A DNA stretch of 64,000 nucleotides from Caryophanales bacterium (lineage in GTDB: Bacteria; Bacillota; Bacilli; Exiguobacteriales; Exiguobacteriaceae): NCBI GenBank assembly GCA_902363455.1, contig CABJAC010000002.1, forward strand, positions 258,265 to 322,264, in the 5' to 3' direction. The notes below the pieces were generated by a model. That model did not search any database. It was not told where the DNA came from and saw only the letters and a program-made list of their open reading frames with translations. Positions 1 through 9,754 of the stretch are shown here, one piece after another (the first letter of the stretch is position 1; each line of letters begins with the position of its first letter). Position numbers and translations under genes: made by a program.

Positions 1-585
1 AACGCCTACGGCGAAACGAAGTTGATGATGGAGAAGATGATGCGCTGGTGTGAGACGGCTTACGGTCTGAATTACGTTGCGTTGCGTTACTTTAACGTCG
101 CCGGAGCCCGATCGACAGGTGAAATCGGGGAAGACCATACACCGGAAACCCACCTTGTTCCGCTCGTGCTCGAAGTCGCAAACAATCAGCGTCCGGTGAT
201 TTCGATTTATGGGGATGATTATGCGACGGAGGACGGGACATGTGTCCGCGATTATATCCACGTCGAGGATTTGATTGACGCCCATGTGCTCGCCTTGGAC
301 TACTTAAAACAAGGAAATCCGAGTGATGTCTTTAACCTCGGCTCAAGCCGCGGTTTTTCAGTCCGGGAAATCATTGAAGCCGCACGCCGCGTGACGGGAC
401 ATGCGATTCCCGAGCAAGTCGTCGCAAGACGCGCCGGCGATCCGAGTACGTTGATTGCCGGATCGGATAAGGCGAAAACAGTCTTAGGCTGGAATCCTAG
501 CCGGCCGGACATCGAAACAATCATTCAAGATGCGTGGCGCTGGCATGAACAACGTCCGCAAGGCTACAAGACACCGGTACGATAA
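1..585 (+). CDS. galE: UDP-glucose 4-epimerase, C-terminal part
   Basis: The frame is open from base 1, so the gene begins outside the window. The fragment has 194 residues of a family usually about 330 long. It starts within the short-chain-dehydrogenase catalytic Tyr-x-x-x-Lys motif (NAYGETK, residues 1-7) and continues with FNVAGA and the substrate-binding C-terminal domain. GalE interconverts UDP-galactose and UDP-glucose using NAD. It is followed after 30 nt by galT and galM, which supports a Leloir galactose operon. The promoter is not visible. Confidence 0.95.
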   Translation, partial: NAYGETKLMMEKMMRWCETAYGLNYVALRYFNVAGARSTGEIGEDHTPETHLVPLVLEVANNQRPVISIYGDDYATEDGTCVRDYIHVEDLIDAHVLALDYLKQGNPSDVFNLGSSRGFSVREIIEAARRVTGHAIPEQVVARRAGDPSTLIAGSDKAKTVLGWNPSRPDIETIIQDAWRWHEQRPQGYKTPVR

Positions 586-615
586 AGAGAGAATGGATTT
601 AGGGGAGTGAAGGCG

Positions 616-2106
616 ATGAACGAACTCATCAAACAATTAGTAGAGCAGGCAATCCGTCAGCAGTTGATTCAACCGGAAGACGCGGTGTATGCACGAAACC
701 GATTATTGGCGTTGCTGGGCGAAGCAGCTTACACGGATCCGGGTACTGTCGACACCGCGTCGATTCCCGACATCTTGGATGCGATGATTGAACAACAGAT
801 TGCTGCCGGACAATTGGCAGCACGTCTTGACGAGAAAGAACGATTGGCAGCGGAACTGATGGATGTGTTCGTCGATCGTCCGTCGACGATCACTTCGACC
901 TTCCGACGGTTGTATGCGGAAAGTCCGCAACAGGCGACCGACTACTTCTATCAACTCAGTCAGGCGAACAACTACATTCAAACAAAACGAATCGCTAAGA
1001 ATATTCAATACCAGGCAGATACGGTGTATGGTGAAATCGATATTACGATCAACCTCTCAAAACCGGAAAAAGATCCGCGTGAAATTGCGGCGGCACGGAC
1101 GGAAATCGTTGATTCGACCTATCCGACGTGTCTGCTCTGTGTCGAAAACGTCGGTTATGCCGGCCGCATCAATCACCCGGCCCGTGCTAACCACCGGATT
1201 GTTCCGCTTTCACTCGAAGGCGAAGCGTGGGCGTTGCAATACTCCCCATACGTCTATTACAACGAACACAGCATCATCTTGTCACAGACGCACCGTGATA
1301 TGGTGATTGACCGTCAAGCGTTTGCGCGACTCCTTGATTTCGTCGCTCAGTTCCCGCATTATTTTGCCGGATCGAATGCCGATTTACCGATTGTCGGCGG
1401 TTCGATTTTGACCCACGATCATTATCAAGGCGGTCGTTATGAATTTGCGATGGACCGGGCACAAGCGTTGCACCAGTTTGTTTTACCGGATCATCCGGAC
1501 GTCACCGGCGAAACGCTGCACTGGCCGCTGACGGTCGTGCGCTTGAGCAGTTCCGATGCGTCGGTCTTGCTCGATGCAGCAGACGAGGTGTATCAGACCT
1601 GGTTGACATACGAAGATGCCGAGCATGAGATCATTGCGGCAACGGACGGTATCCGCCATAACACGGTCACACCGATTGCCCGGATGCGCGGAGAACGGTT
1701 TGAACTGGATTTGGTCTTGCGCAATAACCGGACGTCGGCGGAACATCCGGACGGCATTTTCCATACGCATGCGGATATTCACCATATTAAACGTGAGAAC
1801 ATCGGTTTGATTGAAGTGATGGGACTCGCCGTTCTGCCGGCCCGTCTGCTCAGTGAACTGAAAGAAGTCGAACAGTTCATCACCGGCACAAGCCAGGTCG
1901 CTCCGTCGCACCAAGCCTGGGCGGAAGAACTGAAGGCAACCTATGCCGGACAAGACGTATCAGACTATGTCCGCCAGGCTGTCGCAGCAAAATTCGTTCG
2001 CGGGCTCGAAGACTGTGGTGTCTTCAAGCAGACGGAGCACGGACAAGCCGGACTCGGGCGGTTTCTTGAGACAGTCAGCCGCCAAGTGGCAGGTGATCGA
2101 CGATGA
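616..2106 (+). CDS. galT: UTP--hexose-1-phosphate uridylyltransferase (class II GalT)
   Basis: Transfers UMP from UDP-glucose to galactose-1-phosphate in the cytosol. The 496-residue length and the GGSILTHDHYQGG region near residue 260 fit the larger Firmicutes-type GalT class, not the E. coli type. A GTG lies in frame at 607, but the AGGGGAG at 601-607 is correctly spaced for the ATG at 616, so that start is chosen. The gene overlaps galM by ATGA, which implies translational coupling. Confidence 0.93.
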   Translation: MNELIKQLVEQAIRQQLIQPEDAVYARNRLLALLGEAAYTDPGTVDTASIPDILDAMIEQQIAAGQLAARLDEKERLAAELMDVFVDRPSTITSTFRRLYAESPQQATDYFYQLSQANNYIQTKRIAKNIQYQADTVYGEIDITINLSKPEKDPREIAAARTEIVDSTYPTCLLCVENVGYAGRINHPARANHRIVPLSLEGEAWALQYSPYVYYNEHSIILSQTHRDMVIDRQAFARLLDFVAQFPHYFAGSNADLPIVGGSILTHDHYQGGRYEFAMDRAQALHQFVLPDHPDVTGETLHWPLTVVRLSSSDASVLLDAADEVYQTWLTYEDAEHEIIAATDGIRHNTVTPIARMRGERFELDLVLRNNRTSAEHPDGIFHTHADIHHIKRENIGLIEVMGLAVLPARLLSELKEVEQFITGTSQVAPSHQAWAEELKATYAGQDVSDYVRQAVAAKFVRGLEDCGVFKQTEHGQAGLGRFLETVSRQVAGDRR

Positions 2107-3122
2107 GTGAGCACACAAAATCACTTCCAGAAATCGATTTCGTGCGGCACACGTTGACGCAACACGGGATTGAAGTCGAGATTTGGAACTACGGCGGCAT
2201 CATCAATGACATTCGTGTGGCCGACCGGGACGGCGTGATGGAAAGTGTTGTTCTTGGACTGGAGACCGTCCAAGAGTATCAAAACCATTCCCCGTACTTT
2301 GGGGCGATTGTCGGCCGGGTCGCCGGACGCATCGGCCAAGCACGGATGGAAGTCGAGGGAACCGTTTATCCGTTGGCAGCCAATGAAGGAGAGCACCATC
2401 TTCATGGCGGGATTCACGGATTTGATCAAGCACTGTTTGAAGTCATGGAGATGACGGAAACGCGGCTCCATTTACGGCACGTCAGTCCGGATGGAGCGGA
2501 AGGTTATCCCGGTACTGTGACGCTGGATGCGATTTATCAACTCGACGGTCTGGCGTTGACGTTGACGATGGAAGCGACGACGGACCAGACGACACCGTTG
2601 AACTTGACGAACCATACGTACTGGAACCTGTCGGGGAACTTACGTCGGGATATTCTCGATCACCGTTTGCAAGTACCGAGCGACACGTACCTGCCCGTCG
2701 GAGATGATCTGTTGCCGACCGGAGAGGTTCGTGACGTGACCGGAACACCGCTTGATTTTCGTACCGGACGTTCGATCCGCAGTGGTGCGGAGTCCGGGCA
2801 TCCGGAAACAACGGCAGCCGGCAACGGGTATGACCATCCGTTTGTCTTGTCGGGACAAGCGATTCGACTGGAAGACCCGGCAAGCGGTCGTTTTTTGGAA
2901 GTGACGACCGATCAGCCGGTCGTTGTCCTCTACACCGGTACACAACTCGAAAAAAATTATACGATTCGCGGTGTCACTTCCCGTCCATCACTCGGTCTGT
3001 GTCTTGAGACGCAGATACATCCGAATGCCGTCAAAGAGGCATCTTTCCCGGATGTGTTGGTACGACCGGACGAGACATATCGCTGGGAAACGACGTATCG
3101 CTTCGGGACAGATGGTTCGTAA
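2103..3122 (+). CDS. galM: Aldose 1-epimerase (mutarotase)
   Basis: Interconverts alpha and beta galactose to feed galactokinase. The 339 residues show the galactose mutarotase fold with GRVAGRI near residue 70, the catalytic-region histidines HHLHGG near 100 and NHTYWNL near 165, and a C-terminal CLETQ-HPNA segment with the expected acidic catalytic residue. It is the last gene of the galE-galT-galM unit and is followed by a strong double-hairpin element. Confidence 0.92.
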   Translation: MSEHTKSLPEIDFVRHTLTQHGIEVEIWNYGGIINDIRVADRDGVMESVVLGLETVQEYQNHSPYFGAIVGRVAGRIGQARMEVEGTVYPLAANEGEHHLHGGIHGFDQALFEVMEMTETRLHLRHVSPDGAEGYPGTVTLDAIYQLDGLALTLTMEATTDQTTPLNLTNHTYWNLSGNLRRDILDHRLQVPSDTYLPVGDDLLPTGEVRDVTGTPLDFRTGRSIRSGAESGHPETTAAGNGYDHPFVLSGQAIRLEDPASGRFLEVTTDQPVVVLYTGTQLEKNYTIRGVTSRPSLGLCLETQIHPNAVKEASFPDVLVRPDETYRWETTYRFGTDGS

Positions 3123-3201
3123 AGGACGGACAGATGGATTTCAGGCAACATGGGGACCAGTCGAACAAGAACCGTGTGTAACGAGTAATTCTTTTTTTAC
3201 G

Positions 3202-3265
3202 AGACAAGGGTGGCAGATTATCATTCTGCCACCCTTGTCTTTGTAGAGACTGACTTTTGAGTCAG
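3202..3265 (+). repeat. Double-hairpin intergenic element, copy 1 (acts as galM terminator)
   Basis: A 16-bp stem (AGACAAGGGTGGCAGA at 3202-3217 with its complement at 3225-3240) is followed by a second stem, CTGACT-TTTG-AGTCAG, at 3250-3265. The same two-hairpin arrangement and the same linker TTGTCTTTGTAGA occur downstream of the metal ATPase gene at 36569-36633. A shorter relative of the first stem occurs at 28483-28517. Confidence 0.85.
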
Positions 3266-3387
3266 ACCCTTGTTTGTTTATCAGCGGCTTTTGCGCCCGC
3301 TTATCAGAACCAACGATTGTGGGAAAACAAGCAGGGAACGACCGTCGGATTAGAGAAAGGGATGGGACACGAAAAGGAGGAGAGAAT

Positions 3388-3792
3388 ATGCGTTACCCAG
3401 CGACACCTTGCATTACTTTGAATGGCACAGCGGCGCAGGCGATTGCGTATTATGACCGGACATTGGGGTTAAAACCACGCCGCATCTTGTCGGAAACAAA
3501 TGCGCTGGGGCAACAGGAAATCTTTCATGCCCATTTGGCAAATGGTGCTTTTGAATTGATGCTGTGGGACGTCTCGTCAGCGATTCCGGCGGCTTCCCAC
3601 ATCCTGCTGCTTCTGTCGTTTGAGACGACCGAAGAAATTTCAGCCGCCTACACGGCACTGGCAGAGGACGGTCAGATCATGGAAGCGCTGGGCGTGCCGA
3701 GTTTCGGTGGGTTATATGCTCAAGTGACGGATCCTTTTGGGGTCACTTTCGTTTTGGAATACTCCGAAAACGAACGCGAATCAGCCGGTTAA
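3388..3792 (+). CDS. VOC-family (PhnB/glyoxalase-like) protein
   Basis: 134 residues of the vicinal oxygen chelate superfamily, PhnB-like branch: a beta-alpha-beta half starting ATPCITLNGTAAQAIAYYDRT, then ELMLWDV and a C-terminal VTDPFGVTFVLEY. The frame is open upstream, but AAGGAGGAGAG just before 3388 fixes the start. Members range from metalloenzymes to resistance proteins. Nothing in the sequence gives the substrate, so function is unassigned. It is a single-gene unit between two terminators. Confidence 0.8.
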   Translation: MRYPATPCITLNGTAAQAIAYYDRTLGLKPRRILSETNALGQQEIFHAHLANGAFELMLWDVSSAIPAASHILLLLSFETTEEISAAYTALAEDGQIMEALGVPSFGGLYAQVTDPFGVTFVLEYSENERESAG

Positions 3793-3843
3793 CTGTAGCA
3801 GTTGCCGCTTCATATTCAACTTTTTAAGCAAGTGAGTCATACT

Positions 3844-3876
3844 AAAAAACCGGTCACTGTTCAGTTGACCGGTTTT
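3844..3876. terminator. Bidirectional terminator
   Basis: AAAAACCGGTCA pairs with TGACCGGTTTTT around a short loop. T runs lie on both strands, so it can end both the VOC gene and the convergent lpdA operon. Confidence 0.85.
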
Positions 3877-3880
3877 TGGA

Positions 3881-5281
3881 TTACGACTTCGTCAAGATAG
3901 CTTGTTGCCGGGGTGACAAGTGGATAGCTTGTCCAACCAAAGATTCGATGGCTTCCGTCCAGGCTTCATTCCGGCTCGGATGCGGCATGACCGGGAAACG
4001 GACATCTTCTTCTTTAGCCGCCATTTCAAGCGCTTGGGCAAAGGTGCCGGCGAGTTCAATCGATCCTTCGCCGATCATATGAACACCTAATAACAGACTC
4101 GTCGTGGCATCCGTGACGACTTTGACAAATCCACTGCCTGCTTCAATCGTCGTTGCACCATTGGCGTTTAAGGCGAATTGACCAACCCGGACGGCATGAC
4201 CGGCATCCGTCGCGGCTTGCTCCGTCAATCCGATCGAGACGATCGGCGGAAGGGAGCGGATGACCGTTGGATAATAGGGCATCGTCGGATCAGGGGATTG
4301 TCCTGCCAATTGTTCGGCGGTTCGTTTGGCTTCGTGAATGGCCCGTGTTGCCAGTGACGGACCGGGTGTAACGTCACCAATCGCATAAATATGGGGTCGG
4401 CTCGTTTGTCCGAACGGACCGACAGGAATCGTGCCGTCTTCTGCCATCGTCACACCGATGCGTTCGAGACCCAATTCCAGCGTGTTTGGAATCCGTGGTA
4501 ACGAGTGGAATAAAAATGGAGCGGTCCAGGTCGTTTCCTGTCCTTCTTTGACGACGGTGACCGTCACTTCATCCATTGTCTCGATGGCGGTCACGATGCC
4601 CGTTACGAGTCGGATTTTTTGTTTTTTAAAGAGCCGTCGCAGTTCTTTGTCGAGGCTCGGATCGAGCTGAAACGCATCGGCGATCAATGTAACTTGTGTG
4701 CCGAGTGCCTGAAAACTCATTGCTGCTTCAATCGTGATATAGTCCTGACCGATGATGACGAGCCGGTCCGGCAGGTCGGTCAGCTGGTAGAGTTGTTCCG
4801 CATTTAAGATGAGAGGGGACGTCTGCTGAAGACTATGGCTTCCGGTTGCGATCACGACATCATTGAACCGGTATGTGTCGAACTGATGTCCCTGTTCGAC
4901 ACCAATCCGGTCGTCCGCCAAGAACGAGGCGGTCCCTTGGATGTATTCGATGGCGTTTGCCTGGCATAAAGCTTCGACGCCGGTGCGTAACTGATGGACA
5001 ATCCCGTCCCGATACTTCACCAATTGGTTGAAGTCATGCGTCGGTTCAATCGAAAAACCGAGTGCCGTCAAATGGTTCATTTGTTGTTTCACTTCCGCCG
5101 CATGCGCAACGACTTTGGATGGAATACAGCCTTTGTTCAGACAAAGCCCTCCGAGCTGTGCTTGTTCAATTAAGGTCACTTTTCGACCCAATTGACTGGC
5201 GCGGATCGCAGTTGTGTAACCGGCCGGACCGCCGCCGAGAATCAACAGATCACGTTCTTGGGTCAGTTCACCAACAACCAT
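3881..5281 (-). CDS. lpdA: Dihydrolipoyl dehydrogenase, E3 of the branched-chain 2-oxoacid complex
   Basis: FAD-dependent oxidoreductase of 466 residues that reoxidises the lipoyl groups of E2 with NAD. Visible motifs: FAD-binding GGGPAG near residue 16, redox-active disulfide GGLCLNKGC near 43-51, a second nucleotide-binding region with YAIGDVTPG near 300, and the C-terminal HPSRNEAWTEA in place of the usual HPTxSE, carrying the catalytic histidine. It is the last gene of the leucine dehydrogenase-bkd operon. Its ATG directly follows the E2 stop codon. Confidence 0.93.
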   Translation of the reverse strand: MVVGELTQERDLLILGGGPAGYTTAIRASQLGRKVTLIEQAQLGGLCLNKGCIPSKVVAHAAEVKQQMNHLTALGFSIEPTHDFNQLVKYRDGIVHQLRTGVEALCQANAIEYIQGTASFLADDRIGVEQGHQFDTYRFNDVVIATGSHSLQQTSPLILNAEQLYQLTDLPDRLVIIGQDYITIEAAMSFQALGTQVTLIADAFQLDPSLDKELRRLFKKQKIRLVTGIVTAIETMDEVTVTVVKEGQETTWTAPFLFHSLPRIPNTLELGLERIGVTMAEDGTIPVGPFGQTSRPHIYAIGDVTPGPSLATRAIHEAKRTAEQLAGQSPDPTMPYYPTVIRSLPPIVSIGLTEQAATDAGHAVRVGQFALNANGATTIEAGSGFVKVVTDATTSLLLGVHMIGEGSIELAGTFAQALEMAAKEEDVRFPVMPHPSRNEAWTEAIESLVGQAIHLSPRQQAILTKS

Positions 5282-6490
5282 TTAGATCAACTCCATCAAT
5301 AAAGTAGTGGGGTGTTCGATCAGTCCGGCAAACCGGTTTGTAAAGGCGACGGCGGTCGCGCCGTCCGCCACACGGTGATCAAAGGACATCGACAGATTCA
5401 TCATCGAGCGGATGACGATTTGATCCTGGTCGTCGACACACACCCGTTTTTTCGTTTTGTGGAAGGCGATCAACGCCGTTTCCGGATAATTGATGATCGG
5501 CGTTGCACCTGTACTGCCGAGTGGTCCGACATTACTCATCGTGAAGGTACTCGCTTTGAGGTCCGCTGCCCGTAAATCACCGGTCTTGGCACGGGTGGAC
5601 AGATCCGCGACTTGTTGATGCAATTGTTGCATCGTCAGTTTGTCGGCGTCCCGGACAACCGGCACGATCAATCCGTCGGTCGTTTCGGTCGCGACTCCGA
5701 TATGGTACTGCCGCTCCAAAAGAATCTGTTCGTTTGCTTCATCGAGCTTGGCGTTGAAGACCGGGAAGTCTTGCAAGGCGACGATCAAGGCTTTGATGAA
5801 AAAAGCGTTGACACTGATCGGTTTCCCGGCGGCTTTCAATTCTTCGCGCAATGCCAGTAAACGGGTCATGTCGACTTCTTCAAAGTGGGTGACATGCGGA
5901 ATCGTAAAGAGTGACTGGGTCATCTTTTTGGCGATCTGTTTGCGGATGCCCCGGAATGGAATCGTATCAGCCGATGCAGATGGGACCTCGACCGCGACTG
6001 GACGCTGATCGGGCTCAGGAGTCGTTCCGCTTTCGAGGAAACGACGTACATCTTCTTCCGTGACGCGACCGGACGGGTCGACAGCCGGAACTAGTTCCAA
6101 ATCGATGCCAAGATCGCGAGCAATTTTCCGCGTGTAAGGTGTCGCCAACACACGTTTTGGACGTTCCGTCAGGAGGGGAGTCACGGTTGGCTGTAGTTGT
6201 TGCGGTTGCTCGGACTGTTCAACCGTTCGTTCAACGGTGACTGCCGTTTGTGCTTCCGTTGCCTCGATCAATAACAAGACTGTCCCGACGCCAACCGTTT
6301 GTCCGACAGGAATTAACAGGTCCGTGACGACACCGGATACCGGAGCCGGCAGTTCAGCGACCATCTTGTCAGTCGAGACTTCGACGACCGGTTGGTCAAT
6401 CGTGACCCGATCGCCCACCTGGACCAGATAGTTTGCGATTTCACCTTCCGTCATGCCTTCCCCCACATCATGCAATTTCACTTCAATCAT
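5282..6490 (-). CDS. bkdB: Branched-chain 2-oxoacid dehydrogenase E2 (lipoyl acyltransferase)
   Basis: 402 residues: an N-terminal lipoyl domain with the lipoylated lysine in STDKMVAE, a linker, an E3/E1-binding domain starting at LATPYTRKIARDLG, and a C-terminal acyltransferase domain ending with the catalytic SFDHRVADGA. It moves the acyl group from E1 to CoA. A GTG exists at 6499, but AAGGAG is spaced 8 nt from the ATG at 6490, which is preferred. Operon context with leucine dehydrogenase favours branched-chain over pyruvate substrates. Confidence 0.92.
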   Translation of the reverse strand: MIEVKLHDVGEGMTEGEIANYLVQVGDRVTIDQPVVEVSTDKMVAELPAPVSGVVTDLLIPVGQTVGVGTVLLLIEATEAQTAVTVERTVEQSEQPQQLQPTVTPLLTERPKRVLATPYTRKIARDLGIDLELVPAVDPSGRVTEEDVRRFLESGTTPEPDQRPVAVEVPSASADTIPFRGIRKQIAKKMTQSLFTIPHVTHFEEVDMTRLLALREELKAAGKPISVNAFFIKALIVALQDFPVFNAKLDEANEQILLERQYHIGVATETTDGLIVPVVRDADKLTMQQLHQQVADLSTRAKTGDLRAADLKASTFTMSNVGPLGSTGATPIINYPETALIAFHKTKKRVCVDDQDQIVIRSMMNLSMSFDHRVADGATAVAFTNRFAGLIEHPTTLLMELI

Positions 6491-6502
6491 CCTGCTCACT
6501 CC

Positions 6503-7501
6503 TTAAAAATCGATCGTACGCTGGATCGCTTCAAGCACACGAGTCGGCGTCGGGATGTAATGGTCTTCGAGCGCGAATAATGGAACCGGCACATCGAATC
6601 CGGTGACCCGGGCAATCGGTGCCCGTAAATACAAGAACGAAGTATCATTGATTAAAGCAATCAAATCATTCCCGAGTCCACCCGTTGCCTGTGCTTCATG
6701 AACGATGACAGCCCGACCTGTTTTTTGGACGGAGGCGGCAATCGTCGTCCGGTCAAGCGGATAAAGCGTCCGTAAATCAATCACTTCACAGGAAATACCG
6801 CGTGTCGCTGCTTCGGTCGCCGCTTTTTGGGCAACCTGAACCATCGCCCCCCAGGCGATGAGTGTCACGTCTTGACCTTCCGTGACGCATTTGGCTTTTC
6901 CGATTTCAACCGTGTACGACTCACTCGGAACCGGTTCCTTAAAGGCGCGGTAACTGCGCATCGATTCGAGGAATAAGACCGGGTCCGGATCTTCGATCGC
7001 TGCAATCAATAAGCCTTTGGCGTCGTAAGGCGTTGCCGGACAGACGACCTTTAAGCCGGGCATCGAGGTGAAGAGGGCTTCCGTGCTGTCCGAGTGAATT
7101 TCCGGTGCCCGAATGCCTGCCCCGTAAGGAGCCCGGATGACCATCGGGACACCGTAACGTCCCATCGTCCGCATCCGGATTCGTGCGACATGCGTCATGA
7201 TTTGTTCGTAGGCCGGATAGATGAAACCGAGGAATTGAATTTCGACGATCGGTTTAAACCCGTTGACCGCAAGACCGATTGACGTTCCGACGATTCCCGC
7301 TTCACTGAGGGGCGTATCGATGATCCGGTCTTCGTCGAATTCTTCCTGTAGACCGTCTGTTGCCCTGAACACCCCGCCGTTTTTTCCGACATCTTCGCCT
7401 AATACCAGTGTCGTCTCATCGGTCGTCAGTTTTGTCCGTAAGGCATCGGTGACAGCCTGGACAAGCGTCATCTCCGTTTGTCGATTGATTGGTGTCGCCA
7501 T
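6503..7501 (-). CDS. bkdAB: 2-oxoisovalerate dehydrogenase E1 beta subunit
   Basis: 332-residue transketolase-type subunit that forms the thiamine diphosphate active site with E1 alpha. It has the typical start MTLVQAVTDAL, LGEDVGKNGGVFRAT near residue 35 and DTPLSEAGIVG near 62. It starts 1 nt after the E1 alpha stop codon, with GAGGGGG as ribosome binding site, so the subunits are probably made in step. Deaminated leucine, isoleucine and valine are the likely substrates. Confidence 0.92.
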   Translation of the reverse strand: MATPINRQTEMTLVQAVTDALRTKLTTDETTLVLGEDVGKNGGVFRATDGLQEEFDEDRIIDTPLSEAGIVGTSIGLAVNGFKPIVEIQFLGFIYPAYEQIMTHVARIRMRTMGRYGVPMVIRAPYGAGIRAPEIHSDSTEALFTSMPGLKVVCPATPYDAKGLLIAAIEDPDPVLFLESMRSYRAFKEPVPSESYTVEIGKAKCVTEGQDVTLIAWGAMVQVAQKAATEAATRGISCEVIDLRTLYPLDRTTIAASVQKTGRAVIVHEAQATGGLGNDLIALINDTSFLYLRAPIARVTGFDVPVPLFALEDHYIPTPTRVLEAIQRTIDF

Positions 7502-7502
7502 G

Positions 7503-8555
7503 TCAATTCCCCCTCGCTGTCAGGTAATCCGCTTTTTGACGGATTAAATCGTCCGGTAGTGTCGCAAACGTATGGTCAAACAAATCGTTGACGTCAGGTG
7601 AAGGGAAGGCTTCCATCGTTTTGACGGCCGCCTCGACCTCTTCTTGATGGCGGATTCGAATCGCTTCGATTTCCTGTTCCTCGTAAAAGCCTTGTGCCTT
7701 CATGAAATCTTCCAAGCGGGTGAGCGGATCGACGCGGTCACGCGACCGGTCCTGATCGCGGTATTTCGACGGATCATCCGCCGTCGTATGCGCACCGAAC
7801 CGCCATGTGACGGCTTCGATCAATGTCGGACCGCCGCCGGACCGAGCCCGCTCAAGTGCCTCTTGCATCGTGAAGTACACGGCAAAGACATCGTTGCCGT
7901 CAATCCGGACGCTTGGCATCCCATAGGCCAACGCTTTTTGGGCAATCGTTTCCGAATGCATCTGTTTCTGGATTGGGACTGAGATGGCATACCCGTTGTT
8001 TTGATTAAACAAAATGACCGGTGTCTGGAAGACACTCGCGAAGTTCATCCCTTCATGGAAATCGCCTTCCGAGGTCGCACCGTCTCCAAAATAAGCGACG
8101 GCGACTTGATTCGTCCCTTTGCGTTTTTCTGCCCAGGCCGCACCAACGGCATGGGGGATTTGTGTGGCAATCGGTACTGCCGGCGGGAAAATGTGCAACT
8201 CGTCCGTCGGGACACATCCTTCGACCCGTCCATTCCAGTACAAAAACGTCCGGACCATATCAGCGCCAAAGGTCAGTGTCGCCCCGTGATCACGATAGGT
8301 CGGGAAGATCCAGTCCTTGTTATGCAGCGCATAGGCACTGCCGACCTGTGCGGCTTCCTGACCTTCAAACGGAGCATAGGTTCCTAGCCGTCCCTGGCGT
8401 TGCAGGTTGATCGCCTTACGGTCAAACGTCCGGATGCGGTTCATATGTGTGAACAGGGCGAGGCTCAGCTCCTTGGTCAGTAAGTCAGTTTTAGATGTAT
8501 CGATCACTTGTCCCGCATCATCGAGGATACGGTGGATCGGAAATTGGTTTTCCAT
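7503..8555 (-). CDS. bkdAA: 2-oxoisovalerate dehydrogenase E1 alpha subunit
   Basis: 350 residues, with the thiamine diphosphate motif running from GDGATSEGD to NQNNGYAIS (about residues 160-195) and the phosphorylation-loop equivalent RFGAHTTADD. An upstream ATG at 8570 overlaps the preceding stop codon, but GGAGGTGA lies just before the ATG at 8555, which is chosen as start. It decarboxylates branched-chain 2-oxoacids produced by the leucine dehydrogenase encoded immediately upstream. Confidence 0.92.
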   Translation of the reverse strand: MENQFPIHRILDDAGQVIDTSKTDLLTKELSLALFTHMNRIRTFDRKAINLQRQGRLGTYAPFEGQEAAQVGSAYALHNKDWIFPTYRDHGATLTFGADMVRTFLYWNGRVEGCVPTDELHIFPPAVPIATQIPHAVGAAWAEKRKGTNQVAVAYFGDGATSEGDFHEGMNFASVFQTPVILFNQNNGYAISVPIQKQMHSETIAQKALAYGMPSVRIDGNDVFAVYFTMQEALERARSGGGPTLIEAVTWRFGAHTTADDPSKYRDQDRSRDRVDPLTRLEDFMKAQGFYEEQEIEAIRIRHQEEVEAAVKTMEAFPSPDVNDLFDHTFATLPDDLIRQKADYLTARGN

Positions 8556-8569
8556 CGGTGTCACCTCCA

Positions 8570-9712
8570 TTAGTCGTTACGGATGTTCCATTTTGGTTTG
8601 ATCGTATTCGTAAAGATGTTGTTATGACGTGACCGGATTTGAATGCGTTTATTGCACATCCGGTCCGCCGCTTCAAGCGTTGTGATCGATTCCGCATGGG
8701 ACTCGTGGAACACTTCGAGGACCGCATCGTAGATGTGCTTGGTTTTCAGCAAGACCCGTTCATGGTTCGCCCCGTACAATTCATCGGCGACTTGGATCAA
8801 TCCGCCGCCGTTGACGATGTAGTCCGGTGCATATAAAATGCCGCGTTGCTTTAATTCGAGTGCGAGCGCATCCACTGCCAGCTGGTTGTTGGCAGATCCG
8901 CAGATAGCCTTACATTGCAACAAGTGGATATTCGTTGCTTGGATGACGCCACCGTAAGCACAAGGAACAAAAATATCCGCATCCGTCAGATGGATTTCAT
9001 GAGCGGCGATGACACGGACTGTCCCCGGCGTTTGTTCTGCCCGTTCAACGAGCATAGCCAGAACCGCTTCATTGAGATCGGAGACGTATAAGTTGGCGCC
9101 TGCGTCTAACAGCTGTTCCGCGACTTTATAGCCGACTTTCCCAAGACCCTGGACCGCGTAACTCGCCCGGCTTAAATCGTCAGATCCATACAAGGTTTCA
9201 ACAGTTGCGCGCAGACCGTAGATGACACCTTCCGCTGTCGGGATCGACGAATCCCCGCTGCCGCCAAAGGCTTCCGGAATGCCGACGATCCGGGAGGTTT
9301 CCCGACTGGCGTGGACGAAGTCGTCCATCGTCGTTCCCATGTCCGTCCCGGTATAGAAACGACCGCCGAGCGAATCGACGAATCGTCCGAAGGCCCGGAA
9401 TAGTTCCGGCGTCTTATCGGTTGCGGGATCACCGATGATGACGGCCTTGCCGCCGCCAAAATCAACGTCAGCCGCGGCACATTTATACGTCATGCCGCGC
9501 GACAGGCGTAAAACATCATCGAGTGCTTCATCGACGGTTGAATACGGCGCCATCCGGCATCCGCCGAGTGCGGGACCGAGAGTCGTATCGTGAATGGCAA
9601 TGATCGCCTGAAGACCAGACACAGGATCGTTACAGAAAACAACTTGTTCATGACCGGAAATCTTCTCCATGATGGATGGTGACGGGTTGGTTGATGGGTT
9701 CAACATGTTCAT
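8570..9712 (-). CDS. bcd: Leucine dehydrogenase (Glu/Leu/Phe/Val dehydrogenase family)
   Basis: NAD-dependent oxidative deaminase of branched-chain amino acids, 380 residues. The catalytic lysine lies in [17 protein letters not shown] near residue 90, and the Rossmann motif [13 protein letters not shown] is near 190. The N-terminus has about 15 extra residues compared with typical 364-residue enzymes, but AGGAGGATG precedes this ATG well. It is the first gene of the five-gene bkd operon and supplies the oxoacid substrates for the complex. A cre-like site lies 19 nt upstream. Confidence 0.9.
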   Translation of the reverse strand: MNMLNPSTNPSPSIMEKISGHEQVVFCNDPVSGLQAIIAIHDTTLGPALGGCRMAPYSTVDEALDDVLRLSRGMTYKCAAADVDFGGGKAVIIGDPATDKTPELFRAFGRFVDSLGGRFYTGTDMGTTMDDFVHASRETSRIVGIPEAFGGSGDSSIPTAEGVIYGLRATVETLYGSDDLSRASYAVQGLGKVGYKVAEQLLDAGANLYVSDLNEAVLAMLVERAEQTPGTVRVIAAHEIHLTDADIFVPCAYGGVIQATNIHLLQCKAICGSANNQLAVDALALELKQRGILYAPDYIVNGGGLIQVADELYGANHERVLLKTKHIYDAVLEVFHESHAESITTLEAADRMCNKRIQIRSRHNNIFTNTIKPKWNIRND

Positions 9713-9730
9713 ATAGCATCCTCCTGACTA

Positions 9731-9746
9731 TAGTAAGCGCTTTCAT
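9731..9746. promoter_or_regulatory. Candidate cre site (CcpA operator)
   Basis: On the minus strand the 16-mer ATGAAAGCGCTTACTA matches the cre consensus WTGNAANCGNWWNCAW with one mismatch. Placed just upstream of bcd, it would act as a repressor roadblock or promoter operator for branched-chain amino acid catabolism. Confidence 0.6.
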
Positions 9747-9754
9747 TTTAGGTT

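Noticed and set aside
1483..1953. Long antisense frame inside galT, and similar ones inside galM and most other genes
   Set aside because: Shadows of well-supported genes, with no ribosome binding site and no recognisable domain.
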